A stretch of DNA of 64,000 bases from Aspidapion aeneum (GCA_963576565.1 OY755045.1:43542409-43606408); one strand, 5' to 3'; positions 11,249 through 23,150 are shown, numbered from the stretch's first letter. Numbers and translations: made by a program. Notes: generated by a model from the sequence alone, not told the origin.

Positions 11249-11954
11249 TCATTATTTTATTTAATTATATATTATTAAACACATCTAAATAAGTTTTAAA
11301 AGTGGCCGAATAAAAGCAAATAGGTGCAGGTGAGCCGATTCTTTCCACACAGAAATGAACACATCGGCTTCTGCTGTAAATGTAATTTTTGTGTGAGCTA
11401 ATGAAGCGGCTCAGAAAAATTAAAGATTACTATACATTTAAAAGAAATGTTTTACAAGGATATAGGAAAAAAAATATTTATCAACCATCATTCTTACTTC
11501 AATATTTTAAAGACAATCAGCTGTGGCGTGACATCGTGACAATCAAAAAGAAATTTAGCCTTCGCTGTGATGTCAACAAAGTTGTAGATCGTGGCCCGTC
11601 CATTTTGATAGTTCTGCCCAAATGAGCTGAACCTCCAGAGAAAAGTTTCTTCGGCTGACTTTAAAAAATAATGTTTAACGCGATTATTGTCTAAATGTTG
11701 CAGTTTTTTTATTGTTTTTTCTACTTGTTCCTAACCTGAACTCTGAAAATATTTATATTGTTGCTGTGGAATTTTTTGTTGCAGCCATTTAATTAAATAT
11801 GATTCTAAAATAATTTTTATTGCCAAATTATTTTTTATTTTTTAAGGGCTTAGCTCTTGCGAACTCCCAAAAAATCCTTCGCAGACCCCCAAAAAATAAA
11901 ATCTTTCGCGATCGGCTGTTTGGGATCCACTGATTTATAGATTATATAAGAATA
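11249..11954. other. Non-coding, unassigned
   Basis: An open frame at 11389-11625 (MKRLRKIKDYYTFKR..., ending SILIVLPK) has no recognised family; it starts inside GTGTGAGCTAATGAAG, which resembles the palindromic ends of the repeat at 25.8-26.5 kb. It might be part of an old transposon. Nothing more can be supported. Confidence 0.35.
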
Positions 11955-13230
11955 TAATAACATTCTATACAAGAAAGGCGATAGCAGACCTAGAAAACTA
12001 TCGACCTCGACACTTTTCAATGTAATTTATAAGCTTTTCACGAAAATATTAACAGATAGACTAACAACAAAATTTGACGGATATCAACCAAAAGAGCAAG
12101 CAGGCTTTAGAAAAGGATTCAGTACAGTTGACCACCTATTAACCATGAAAATTTTAATAGAACAAGCCAATAAATACAACATTCTACTATATATTGCGTT
12201 TATGGACTTTCAAAAAGCTTTCGATAGCATTGAGTACTCTACTAATAGCCGAATAGATCACAGATACCAAGATATAATAGCCAATATATATAGCGAAGCA
12301 GCAACATTAATAAAAATCCACGAAGGAACCAACCCAAGAGGTGTGAGACAGGGTGATACAATATCCCCTAAAATATTTAAGCAAGCCCTAAAAGATGTTT
12401 TTTAAAACTTAGATTGAGAAGAAATAGGCATTAAAATAAATGGATAATACTTAAACCAGCTAAGATATGCTGACGATATCGCTTTAATAACAGATAAGAA
12501 AGAAGAACTGACAAAAATGCTGGAAGAACTGGATACAGCAGCTCAAAATATAGACTTACGTAAGTGCACTAAAACCAAAATCATAAAACACACAAATGAA
12601 GATATTACGAATAGAATAAACCAAGAGAAAATATAACAAGTAAGATGGATGGGACAAATTGTTAAACTAAAATAAGAAAACCAAACAGCTGAAATTAAGA
12701 GACCAGTAAGATTGGCCTGGGCAGCATTCGGTAAATTAAGCTACATATTAAAAAATAAAAAATATCCTCAGTACCTCAAAACGAAAGTGTATAACCAATA
12801 TATCCTTCCTGTACTTACCTATCGACCCCAGACCTAGACATTTACAAAATCAACAAGGATAAGGTAACACACGCCCAAAGATTATTGGAAAGACAATTGT
12901 TACATGTAAAGCTAACAGATAGAAAAAGGAATGAATGGATAAGAAATAATACAAAAGTAAGGGAGAGGAGAAGCAGCAAAATTAAAATGGAAATTTGCCG
13001 GTCATAACGTCAGACCGAAAGACAATCGATGGAACAAATTTATTATAAACTGGAGACCGTGGGAAAATAAAGGAAGTAGGGGAAGACCCCAAATGAGATG
13101 GGCGTAGGATTTGAGGAAACATGCGAGAGCTAGATGGATGAACGCGGCCACAGACAGAGAAGAGTGGAAGATTTTGGGGGAGGCCTATATCCAAGGATGG
13201 ATCGAAGAAAGATAAATAGATAGATAGAGA
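11955..13230 (+). mobile_element. Non-LTR retrotransposon, family 2, copy A (3' part, with GATA tail)
   Basis: Plus-strand remains of reverse transcriptase: EQAGFRKGFSTVDHLLTM, then AFMDFQKAFDSIE with the first catalytic Asp, RGVRQGDTISPKIF, and after a break RYADD (YADD at 12466-12477) with ALITDKKEELTKMLEELDTA. The C-terminal end (about 12990-13215) reads in broken frames to a conserved EEWKILGEAYIQGWIEER end, followed by the microsatellite-like tail AAATAGATAGATAGAGA. It is 5'-truncated with several frameshifts. Other copies lie at 25.4-27.0, 27.5-28.4 and 50.1-51.3 kb. Confidence 0.85.
12091..12405 (+). pseudogene. Reverse transcriptase fragment, non-LTR family 2, copy A
   Basis: The open part 12145-12405 encodes 86 residues from MKILIEQANKYN through MDFQKAFDSIEYS and IANIYSEAATLIKIHE to RGVRQGDTISPKIFKQAL, ending in TAA. 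In the same frame just upstream, EQAGFRKGFSTVDHLL is readable. About 30 residues that should separate KAFDSIE from the IANIYS segment are missing, so the enzyme core has an internal deletion. The catalytic YADD follows downstream in another stretch. Confidence 0.8.
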
Positions 13231-14021
13231 TTTATATTATAACCTCGACAAACCTAATTTTGTTAATATTGGCGGATCAGAAATGGCATCCTAAACTATT
13301 TAAAATAAAATCTGCATGAGTAACAATTTTTTCCATTATTCGGAAAATTTAATACCTACCTAAAAACATAGCTTATCCTAGACGTATATTTTTTAATCTA
13401 TACGTGGATGACACGACAAATTTTAAACTCCATCAACAGTACCTCGATTGTTTGCAGAATTGATTGCAGTTGATTGGATTTTGAAAAGGCCAATATTTAT
13501 TATAGATGTTGGGCCATTTATGAAACGCTTGTTTGTTGGTATTTTTTACGATTATGACAGCGTGTTTAGCAAATTGCCTTTCTGTAAGTTGAGCTTTTCG
13601 ATAAAACTCGCTTAAAAACACCCAAACAAAACGTGCCTACGTTCTTGCGTATTAAAAAATTTGATGTAAAATTTAGCAAGAAGCTTGTACTACTAAATTG
13701 GTTATTAGAGAATATGGGTTTTTGAACAATGGGTTATGAAGTGATTGTAAAAAAAAACTGGCTCCAAAGGCTATTAAATTAGGAAATAAAAGTGCAATAA
13801 TGTCTCGACGCAAACTGCAAAAAAACGTATAAAAAAATTTCCTCAAACAACGGTTTAATTTTATGGTTATATACCAGAAATATGTATATTTTTCAATTGA
13901 AGCTTACAATATACGAATTATTTGAATAAATTTTATGTGGATTTTTATTTTAAACTAACTTGACAAATACAGAATTAACCAAAATTTTGAAAAAATTATT
14001 TAAAAATGTCACAAAAAATCT
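13231..14021. other. Non-coding AT-rich DNA
   Basis: No supported gene or repeat; the minus frame 13433-13621 has no family likeness. Confidence 0.55.
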
Positions 14022-14208
14022 TTCAATAGGCCATGTTTACTATATGAACCGGAATAAATACCGCCTTCCTTTATTTATGAAAAGTAAATGGCTTATTTTT
14101 AAATTTGACTTTGGTATGTTAATTTTAAAAGATACAATGTCAGTTTTCAATGTACTTCAAGAATACTGCCTGGCACTATTATAGCCTGGCTTCATTCCAA
14201 TAATTCTC
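14022..14208. mobile_element. Palindromic MITE, TAGGGACTTATTG family, copy 2 (right part)
   Basis: It contains the family landmarks GGCCATGTTTACTAT, GAACCGGAATAAATACCGCC, TTTGACTTTGGTATG and TGGCACTATTATAGCCTGGC, then a mutated end (TTCCAATAATTCTCAA instead of AATAAGTCCCTA). The left third is missing. The open frame at 13960-14184 is produced by this repeat. Confidence 0.65.
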
Positions 14209-14649
14209 AATTTTTTAAATAATCTTCTTAAGAAGTGTTCTTTCCCAGCATTTTTCTTGATTATACGTATAGTAATTGTTTGAACTTATATGATAACTTT
14301 TTTGTTTTTAAATCTCAAAAACTATGGCTTTGATAACTTTTCTTAAAAATAATAATAAATTTCTTGCATTTTTTTTAAGGGCCTGTAGCGATATTGTATT
14401 CCAGAGAGAAATATACATCACAAAATTGTGTATACATTTTTTTTACCAAAACTCATTTTTGATTAAAATAAAAAAGTTTTTGGTCCATGCCTGGCTAAAA
14501 ATATACAAGAAAACGTTAGCTAGGGTGGTTGGTTTTGGTCAGTAATTTTCAATCTCAATTTCGTTATGGTTGTGGTTATCTTTGTGGTTATTAACGATAA
14601 ATTTTATAAATAAGATAAAACTTACCAATAATGAACTGTAATTTATAAT
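14209..14649. other. Non-coding, nothing recognised
   Basis: AT-rich. The open frame 14324-14545 has no family likeness. Confidence 0.5.
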
Positions 14650-15016
14650 AAGTAGATTGTACGGTTAGAGATCTAATAGACAATGATTTTCATGAGCAAA
14701 AAGAAGAAGAGCAAAGTCGGTTTCGTGCAGGCAGATCTTGTGGTGATAATGTTTTTTATCTTAAACAAGTAATTGAGAAAAGGAGTGCCAGAAATATAGA
14801 GAATCATGTTACCTTTGTAGACCTACAAAAAGCATATGATACCGTTCCAGTAGAAAAATTATGGACATTGTTAGAGCAAACTAATATCAATCATACTCAC
14901 ATAAAAGCGATAATAAACTATACAAAAGGGGAAATCGGCTTTCAAAAGAATTTCTGGTAACGAGAGGCTTAAGACGGGGATGTTGTATCTCTCCTGCTAT
15001 TTTTAATAGTTATATA

Positions 15017-15298
15017 CCTAACAAGTGCAAAAGTAATACTTTTACGTAATAAGGGGGGTAAAGACACTTTTCGCATGTGTTAGGTACAATATTTTACCTA
15101 TGAGTACATTTTGTTTTCAAAAAATTCAATGTAATTTATAAATAAACAAGTCAAATTAGATGGAATTGAAATGTGAACAAATATTGAAGCTGTCTTATTG
15201 ATGCGTTGCCAAGGTTTCTAAGTGGTGCGCGTGCGGTAAATTAACTTTACCGCAGTGTGCGGTAAAGTAATTAATTTACCGCACGCAAGTAGGTAAAA
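15017..15298. mobile_element. MITE with palindromic CCTAAC end and GCGGTAAA inverted repeats, inserted in LINE copy B
   Basis: Left end CCTAACAAGTGC is mirrored at 15080-15086 (GTTAGGT), so this end alone forms a palindrome of about 70 bp. The right end has GTGCGGTAAATTAA, TTTACCGCAGTGTGCGGTAAAG and TTTACCGCACGC as alternating inverted repeats, closing in AAGTAGGTAAAA. TATATA on both sides (15011-15016 and 15299-15304) is a possible duplication, though the site is simple sequence. Compare the element at 41545-42216. Confidence 0.6.
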
Positions 15299-15709
15299 TA
15301 TATAGTAGCTCTAAAAAACTGAAAACGTAAAGTTCACGGTATGGGAATACAAGTTAACGATTGATTTACCTTATACATACTACAGTTTGCTGACGACCCA
15401 GTAATTGTAGCTAATGATAAAGAAGACATATAGTATGTGATGAAAAAGTTATCGGAAGAATACCGAAAGTAGGGGTTAACAGTGAACGTGGACAAGACAC
15501 AGTACTTATGTATTGGAAACGAATCAAGTGAATTAGAACTAGAAAATGGACAAACAATGAGTATGTATACTTGGGTGTCACATTTGATAAAACAGGAACA
15601 GACTGTTAAGAACTGAAAAAAGGATACTAAAAGCAATAAAGGTTATTGGATTTTATAAGAGTATTTTATGGAGCAGAGAAATAAAAAAAAGAATGTAAAA
15701 TTTAACATA

Positions 15710-15932
15710 TGAAGGGTCCAGTGGAAAAAATCGACATTTTGACGCCATGTGATAGCTTATAATGAAGTAGTAACACACTAAACCTTACAGGGGATAAACA
15801 ATGAGATTTCACTAAAAACTACGGCTAAAAATAGGCAGCACTGTGAAAAAACGTTGAGACTCCCTGTTTAAATTTCGTTTTACTCAACTTTTTGAAAAAT
15901 AGAATCTTATCGTTTTTCCACTAGACCCTTCA
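15710..15932. mobile_element. 223-bp MITE, TGAAGGGTCCAGTGGAAAAA ends, TA duplication
   Basis: TGAAGGGTCCAGTGGAAAAA at the left is mirrored at the right (TTTTTCCACTAGACCCTTCA, one difference). TA occurs on each side (15708-15709 and 15933-15934). Deleting the element plus one TA restores the LINE reading TTTAACATATAT as in copy A. The TA duplication suggests a Tc1/mariner-type origin. Confidence 0.85.
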
Positions 15933-16335
15933 TATATCAAACAATGTTGAAAAGTACGGTATTGTATGGAATAGAGACTTGCGTAACAGAAAAATACAAA
16001 ACAAACATCGAAAGTGTCGAAATGCATACAATAAGAAGATCAATGAGAATATCTTGAACAGATAATATTATAAGAAATGAGACCATAAAAAAGAATGGGA
16101 ATCGAGGGAAACATAACGAATGACAACACTAAAGGACAACTGATTTGGTACGGCAATGCACAACGGATGAACGACGAAAAATTACTAAAGCAGGTCCTAG
16201 AATAAATACCAATAGGGCGCAGAAAAAAGGGCGTCCTAAACTGGAATGACAACAGTCAATATGAAGATAGAAGATAATTGTCAGGATTGAAAGAGGTGAA
16301 GAATAGGCGTCGGACAACATAGAAAAAAACATTCT

Positions 16336-17136
16336 AAAACGACATTAAAATTTAAAAAAAAAGGTTTATATAAAGTTAACGCTATTCAGAAAAATCCAAG
16401 TAATATCTATTATAATATAAAATTTCCATAAATATTTTTTTCGTGGCCAAGACCCAACGCATTTTTAAAAATATGCACATTTATTTGGAAAAAAAGTTAA
16501 CGTTATCCAGAGCGTAAATAATTTCCAATAAAAAGTAAAAACGGCAGACAAAACCATTATATACACTTTCCATAATTAATTTTTTGATGCCTACACATTT
16601 TTTAAATTATGAACATATATTTCATTTTGAGCTGTCAAATTTATTGCCCATTAAATGACCGAAATCTACGTGAACACAAATTAACAATGTTTCTTTTTTA
16701 TCAAAAAGAAAAATCTTAATTTCGTAGTTAATTTCCTTACAAAATCATTACACAACACGTCAAAAAATGATTACCCACCTCACCTACTGTTTCATTTTTG
16801 TCGTTCTGGGTCCTTTAACATGAAACAAATGAAAAGTACAAGCCGAAATTAGCAAAAACATAAATCAAACATGGCTCTGGGAGTTCTTACAACAATGTCA
16901 GAGTCAGCCATCTTAGAGTTAACAATCGAAAAATGACGTGCACACGGCGATATAGGCATACGATTAGAACTAGAGGCCCTTAATATTGACAACTGTTTCA
17001 CATTAGGCATGAGCAACTCTTTTTGACATTTGAAGGAATTTTACCTTAATTAAAAAATTATTGGTACCTGGAGGTTGTCATTAATTATAAACAGTGTATT
17101 GTCAAATTTGAAGTTGTCACTCTGGCCCAACTTTCA
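16336..17136. repeat. Intergenic DNA with a roughly 125-bp tandem duplication
   Basis: At 16370-16495 and 16494-16630 the same order recurs: AAGTTAACG(C/T)TAT(T/C)CAGA, then TTTCCATAA, TTTTTT, CCAA/CCTA-type spacer, CATTTTT, ATATTT. The copies are diverged. Nothing coding is seen between 16631 and 17136. Confidence 0.4.
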
Positions 17137-19019
17137 CTGTAAACTAGGGTTGCCAACCGTCCTCCAGCCAGGAGGATAGTCCTCCTTTGAGACAAAATGT
17201 CCTCCGTCCTCCACAGACCCTGTGGAGGACGCCATTTGTCCTCCTTTATCAAAATTATGTGCTTAAATCAAAAATAACGTGATAAAAAGACATGAGAAAT
17301 GACCCGAATTCATAGTTGTTCCCCATTTTTTTTCTCTGTCATCCATATAAAATAACACATTTAAGAAATAAATAAACCAAGCCTGAGGAATGTCTGTAAA
17401 AACAGCCCTAAGCAACGGCGGCATCATTCGTAAGTTTTCGTCACGTCTCCCGCGGCAAAGCAAAGGTCAGTCAAGTACTCTTCTGAGGTCAAGTGTTCTG
17501 TCACAGAAGAGCCACTCTTCTGAGGTTCTGTGGTCAGTCCAAGCTGACTGAACCTCAGAAGAGTTACACACTGAACCGCAGCAAAAATCCTTTATCTATG
17601 GTCAGTCCGGCACAGACGATCACGCATAGAAGATCGCAGAATTTGCACCCTATGTTTGCCTCCAAGTTTTCGTTTGTTTTACTAAGTATTTAATATTTTT
17701 TCTCTTTACTCTTGGGGTATAGTAGTAAGGTAAGTAAACAGTCACTTAAGATGATTGCCTCAATTTACTGTTTTTTTTTATATTATTGAAATCTAGCACT
17801 TCTGCTTATGCTGCAATATTTTATGCTGAGTTTATACACTATACATACAGATAAAAATAATAGTTGATTCTATAAAATAAAAAGTTGGACAACTTTTAAC
17901 TTTTTTTTTATTTTTATCTGAAAACAGATGTGCAACATCACATCATATGATCTTTGATGTTGTTTTGGTATAGAATTTGATTAGTTTTTTCAGTTTTTTT
18001 TTAACCATTTTAAGATTTTTAAGCAATCCAACTTTAAAAAGCCATTTATCTTTTAATTCAAAAAAACTTACAGATTGTGTTTTTTTGGAAAAATATTGAT
18101 GTTTGTTTTTTATTTTGGCTGTCTAAATAGCAAAATGGGTATTTAAATTTTTATATACATAACCCCAGCATGAAAATAAAACAAAAATACATATTAAAAT
18201 AGAATTCATATTATTTTCTACAAAAACAGTTTTCAAAATTTATTAAAAAACTACCTCCGATAATGAAGTTTTTCACTGAAAACGGCGTTTTTCACAGAGT
18301 AAGTGCAAAAGTTTTGCACACGCTGTATATTGCATGAAAATTTTTTTTCACAACTCGCTCGAATTATGGACCTCGCTAATGCTCGGCCCACCAAACTGTC
18401 TCGCCCATATAAATAAATTCATTTTTAAAACTTGTTTTTTAAATAACTATTAATTTTGATTGGGCTGTTTCAACAGCAAAATATTTTTATTTTAATTTTT
18501 ACTTTAAAATGAGTCTCAGTGGCGGCTCGTCGTCATTTGCAAAGGTGAAGCAAAACAATGACATAAAGGTACTCGCCGCAGGCAAAAAAATTAGGCATCA
18601 TGATCAAAAACATTAATTTTGAGCCTTAAAAAGTAGTTATTTTACCCATTATTGTAAAAAATAATATGATATTTAAGCTCCTGATTAATTTTTATCTGTA
18701 TAAACCAAGCACACAATACGTTTCTGTTTTGAAACGACAGAATAAACCATTTGTATCTCCTTTTTTAAGTTTCACCTCCCAAGAAAATTTGTTTGGTATT
18801 TGTGTTGATGTTTCGTATATATGTACCTGTTATTTAATAAAGTTTTCTGAAAAATACATACCAATATATATACGTACCTACCTAGTAAATTTCTATATTA
18901 TGTTTATACGTATAGAGCATTATTTTCAGGAACGTGCACTAGAATTTTTTTTTAATTGTGAGATCATATACAAATGTCCTCCTTTGGCTCCAGTGGGAGT
19001 TGGCAACCCTACTGTAAAC
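17137..19019. mobile_element. hAT-like non-autonomous element, 1867 bp, with perfect 8-bp duplication
   Basis: TAGGGTTGCCAAC at 17145 and GTTGGCAACCCTA ending at 19011 are terminal inverted repeats. The 8-mer CTGTAAAC stands immediately outside on both sides (17137-17144 and 19012-19019). An 8-bp duplication with A/T-GGG termini is characteristic of hAT transposons. Subterminal CCTCC repeats occur at both ends (CCGTCCTCC at 17157; GTCCTCCTTTGG at 18976). The interior has no transposase, and the frames at 17263-17463, 17493-17693 and 18666-19028 show no family likeness. A CAGTGGCGGCTCG motif near 18517 suggests a further hAT end nested inside. Confidence 0.85.
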
Positions 19020-19036
19020 TCACTGTAAACCAATAT

Positions 19037-19484
19037 GGGTGTCCCAAATAAAAGCAACTAAATGGGGATTTCGGAAACGGTAAGAGATACGAGTTTGTTT
19101 AAATAAGAAAAAACTTGCGGTATTCTAAGCCCAATCAAATGCCGTATCAAAATTAAAAATATCTACAGGGGTTTTTAAAATCTCGAGCAAAAACTAAAAG
19201 TTGTGTTTTTTGAAAAATTGAAATATCGCCGCCATCTTGCAAACAAATTTAATAAAATTTGATACTTTTGTTTAAGCAACTACGGCCAATTGAATGATGT
19301 TAACATTTTTTTTTAGGCCTTCTAGTTTTTTCGAAACCAAAGACAACTTTGTTATTTCTTATTTTAATATTGATACAGCACCTGATTGGGCTTAGAAAAG
19401 CGTAACTTTTTTCTCATTTAAACAAACTCGTATCTCTTACCGTTTCCGAAATCCCCATGTAGTTGCTTTTATCTGGGACACCCT
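19037..19484. mobile_element. Foldback element, GGGTGTCCCAAATAAAAGCA ends
   Basis: The left arm (GGGTGTCCCAAATAAAAGCA, AAATGGGGATTTCGGAAACG, GTAAGAGATACGAGTTTGTT) is nearly perfectly mirrored at 19400-19484. The arms extend about 110 bp to AGCCCAATCA / TGATTGGGCT. The interior is non-coding. Its ends resemble the TACAGGGTGTCCC ends of the large foldback at 61298-63251, but the interiors differ. Confidence 0.85.
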
Positions 19485-21519
19485 GAATAAGCAAGGGCAA
19501 ATTGTATTTTAGAAAAAATCAACTATGTGTTTTGACAAAGCTATATCATAACAAAAACATTTCATGTAAAAAAAGCCAAGTACGGTAAAATGGTATTTTG
19601 TAAAAAGAATTGAGATAAAAGTAACGGCAAGTTCTCCAATACAAATTTCAGAATGAAAGGTTCTTACTAGTTTGGAAATGTTTTTTTAAACTTTCGCTTT
19701 TTTTATATAAAATGTTTTTGTTATGATATAACTCTTTTTTAAAAGGATTTGGATAATATTTAAGTTTTAAAGTAGTAAAGTATGCGGAATATTGTACAAA
19801 ACTTTTTCAGTGCCTTATTTAAAATTTTAAGATTTTTTAATTTTTTTCCATGGTTTTATCATAGTTCCTATCAGCCTTCCAAAGCTCGGCTCTCTAGCGT
19901 TTCTGGAAGTCGGCAATGTTACTTTTACATAGCTTTACATTTATAGGGAAGGGGAGTAAATTTGAATTTTGGGGTTTCGGTTCGGTTCGGTTCGGTTCGG
20001 TTCGGTTCGGTTCGGGGGTTTTAGTCATAATTTCTATCAGTCTGCAAAATTTCAGCTTAGTAGCATGTCTGGAGGTACAGTAGAATTTTGATGATCTATA
20101 CATGAGTGAGTGAGTGACAATTTCGACGTTTTTTGAAATTTCGTAACTACTTTACTAATTTATAGAAGTCCGTGAAACTTAGAGGGGTTGTTAACTCTAT
20201 GAAGATCTACGACTGTGCAGAGTTTGAGTTTCGTAGCTCATTCCGAAGTAGTGTTTCAGATAGTTCAAATATAGGCTGAAATGTTTCAAGAAAGGATGGT
20301 ACAGCAATTGCGCTTTCCCTACCTGTGTTTTCATTGGATGCACGTCTTTTGCTTTCTCTACCTTTTACACTTAGATCATATCCCTTCATATACGTTGTCG
20401 CACTCACTCGTAATTTTTTAAATAAAGAATTTAATTGTGACACCCTATAAAATAATATACAAGGTGCACCGCGCCAAAAACTAACAGCTTGAGTTGTTTT
20501 ATATTTGTGCGCTATCTACTTTTGTGATTAGTATTCTGTTTTGTTTTTGTTGACAATCATTTAAAGTACGTCCTAACCTAAAATATTAAAAAAGTCAAAA
20601 AGGTGTCCAGGGAAATAACACAGACAAAGAAAGGTAGATCTATTTATTTCTTAAAATCGGTTTTACATGCCATGAGTTCAAGCTTGAGCTCCAAGCGCTC
20701 GGGGTGACAGGTATCACGTGGTTAAAAATGCAAAAATTCACGTTGCAAACCACGTGATTAAGGTCTTATAACTCAAGAAAGAGAGGTCATGATAAATTGC
20801 TTACTTGTAAAGAAACCTGAAACACATCAGTCAAGGGCCTCTAATTACAATCAAATTGTGGGCCCTTAATAACATACACAGTTAAATGTGGATCAAAACA
20901 CAATGCCTACTAAATAAAAACCTTGGATGAAGGAAAAAGATCTGGCTTTAGAATAATTGTTGTTCTCTTGGTTATGGTTAAAATTTTTCTTATTTTTTAA
21001 GTTAGTAAATGTTTAGGTAATTAGCTCCCTGTCCTCCGTTTCGCAGGTCGAAATAGGTATTAATCATTAACACAACCTTGGCCAATTTATCGCAAACGTT
21101 TCCTAAGCTGTCGTCTAGATGGGCCCTTTGACCTTCTATTTTAGGACATCAAACAACGTTAGTTTAACACCTATTTTGATCTTATAAAAAGGGGAAAGGT
21201 GAGCCAATTTCCTAAGATCTGCTTTTGTTTTTAAATATAAAAAGATAACGTATGTATATATTTTTTGGATTATCCCCGTTCCCCAGGCAAAAACTGTAGC
21301 TACACCTCTGCCCCTTGTCTCTTACTTTGAAGTGTACAGAAACTTTTACTGTGTCTAATTTTACGCAGCTTTTTCGACTAAATTTAATTAAAACTGGCTA
21401 CAAATGCAGCTTTGTATTAGTTATATTAGTATATATAAAATATTATATTATTTAAATCTTTTATATGTATTTTGTGTTTTTTCTTACGTTTTCAAAGTAA
21501 AAGAGACGGAAAATATCTA
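19485..21519. other. Non-coding DNA with a TTCGG microsatellite
   Basis: Apart from the microsatellite at 19976-20015 and a short stem ATCACGTGGTT / AACCACGTGAT around 20711-20762, nothing is recognised. The minus frame 20207-20443 (ends LLRNELRNSNSAQS) has no known family and sits in repeat-like DNA. Confidence 0.5.
19976..20015 (+). repeat. (TTCGG)8 microsatellite
   Basis: Eight perfect tandem copies of TTCGG. The pentamer has the size of insect telomere repeats but not their usual sequence (TTAGG), so it is treated as an ordinary microsatellite. Confidence 0.95.
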
Positions 21520-21524
21520 ATGGA

Positions 21525-22385
21525 ATATGTTTGTGGTTCATCATTAAACAGTAGATAACTTTTAAAGACTTTAGCATTTCTCGAAGTATTTTCCTCTAAA
21601 ATTAATGCGCTAAAATCAATTGTCGACTGCTTCCTCTAAACTTACTAACTAAACTAAAATCTTTGACCATATAGTTTATTCTTGATTTTCGGAAAAGTAT
21701 AGAAATCGTTGGAACTTAAATCGGGACTGTATGGAGGATTGTCCAACAATTCGATGTTTTGTTGGGTTCAAAGTTTAATTGCTTTTAGTGCTTTGTGCAA
21801 CTTGCATTGTCTTAGTGGAGGATGATTCATAGTTCGGAGTCCATTTATCGAAGATTAGCGATGACTTTCGGCAAACAAATGGTGATGTACCAATCGGCAG
21901 TCATCTTTTGATTTTTTAGAGGGAATCTTGCTACATGACCTGCTTTTAAGACAATTGTCGCGACCATCTTTTTGGCTTTTCTCCATCACACCCAAAGAGA
22001 CGACTGACATTTATTTTCGAGTTCATATGACATCCAACTGACAATGCTGTATACGTTTTTCGAGTTTCCTACCTTAAAGCGATCTTGATTTTTCTGGCAT
22101 CAATTAACCCTAGCTTCTTTCTGTTCTTCGATTGACAGATGCCATATCCAGAGGAAAACTAATTCTTTTACCCCTAATTCTTCATGCAAAATTTTTCGAA
22201 TGGAGGTTTTTGAAATTCCCAATGAAGCCTTAATCTTGCGATATGTCATATTTCGATCTTTCGTGATGAGCATGCGTACAGCATCAATGTTTTCCTGGGT
22301 GACAGCCGTTTTTGGTGCACCTGGCCTCGGATCGCTACCAACGAAAAACTGCCGACTAATATGATGCTTCATTACTGAAAACAGA
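21525..22385 (-). pseudogene. Decayed mariner-family transposase
   Basis: The minus-strand frame 22372-22100 starts at ATG and reads as the helix-turn-helix part of a mariner transposase: DPRPGAPKTAVTQENIDAVR, MTYRKIKASLGISKTSIRKI, LHEELGVKEL. Further along, in shifted frames, DNASCTK (second catalytic Asp) is readable near 21800 and NIELLDNPPYSPDLSSNDFY (third catalytic Asp in the PDL motif) near 21750-21690, followed by KIKNKLYGQRF. The protein would bind its element's inverted repeats and cut and paste it at TA. Several frameshifts and a missing middle make it inactive. The terminal inverted repeats were not identified. Confidence 0.88.
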
Positions 22386-23150
22386 AATCAACTCCGCAAG
22401 CCACTCGTGTTGAGATAATTTCCTTTGAATTTTTTAAAAAATTATAGCTCAAAAAATGTATTCGATTTAATTCCATTCTTCGACAGATTTGTTAACTGAA
22501 ATTAATTGGAGCTATAAAACTATATGTATCGTACTGACGTTTTGAATTTAGGTTAGGTAAAGGTTGAGGTTAAGTTTTAGTAACGAAATTTGATCAGTCT
22601 CGCCCTCTATGTTCCTATATGCAAGATATAAAATCTCTCGTATTTTTGGCGATAGCGTTGAAACTATTCCAATGCTTGTCCCAGTTCAGTTTGTTTTCTA
22701 AAGTCTAAGGTTTGCACTAGAGTAAAATAAGCTAATAACATTTTAATACCATCGTAGGCAGTTGAGCTGTTTGTTCATGCATATTTAAAAACTGGAATGA
22801 AAGACAGAAAAAATAGATTGATGTAAAAAGCATTATGTGCATAGGAGAAACAGAGAAAGGAAAAACCATTGTTTGAAAATGGCTGCTAATGTGTTCTTAA
22901 CTGCTTTCTATTACAGACAGGTTTTCATTTTTTCTGTTTTTGGAATTTTCTCGCTTTTATTGTTTGTAAAGTATGTATATTTGTATTTTAATTTGTCTCT
23001 TGATGAGGACATTTGTATTTTACTGAGTAAGTATACCATTTAAATATGCTTGTTTAAATAACGTTTTGTTGTTAAATATTTAAAGCGAATTGCATCATTC
23101 GCAATTTAAATTAGATGACGTTCATTGTTTCGGAAGGTTGATGTACCTAT
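22386..23150. other. Non-coding, nothing recognised
   Basis: AT-rich. The plus frame 22837-23043 is hydrophobic (FSVFGIFSLLLFVKYVYLYF) but lies in low-complexity DNA and has no family likeness. Confidence 0.5.

Larger units (their letters stand above)
14650..16335 (+). mobile_element. Non-LTR retrotransposon, family 1, copy B, interrupted by two MITEs
   Basis: This is the plus-strand counterpart of copy A, closely similar in wording but more damaged. RT motifs appear at 14668-14900 (SRFRAGRSC-like, then FVDLQKAYDTVP), FADD at 15384-15395, the YLGVTFDKTG region near 15565, and the C-terminal WYGNAQRMNDE-like part near 16145. The host sequence is cut by insertions at 15017-15298 and 15710-15932; removing them restores alignment with copy A. 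Stops and shifts are present throughout. It ends near the GTCGGACAACATAGAAAAA motif at 16310, also found at copy A's 3' end. Confidence 0.85.

Noticed and set aside
15334..16332. Minus-strand frames across 15.3-16.3 kb
   Set aside because: Shadows of LINE family 1 copy B on the plus strand.
19976..20015. (TTCGG)8 as a telomere remnant
   Set aside because: Insect telomeres are usually TTAGG or a close variant; eight copies of TTCGG with no subtelomeric context is best read as a microsatellite.
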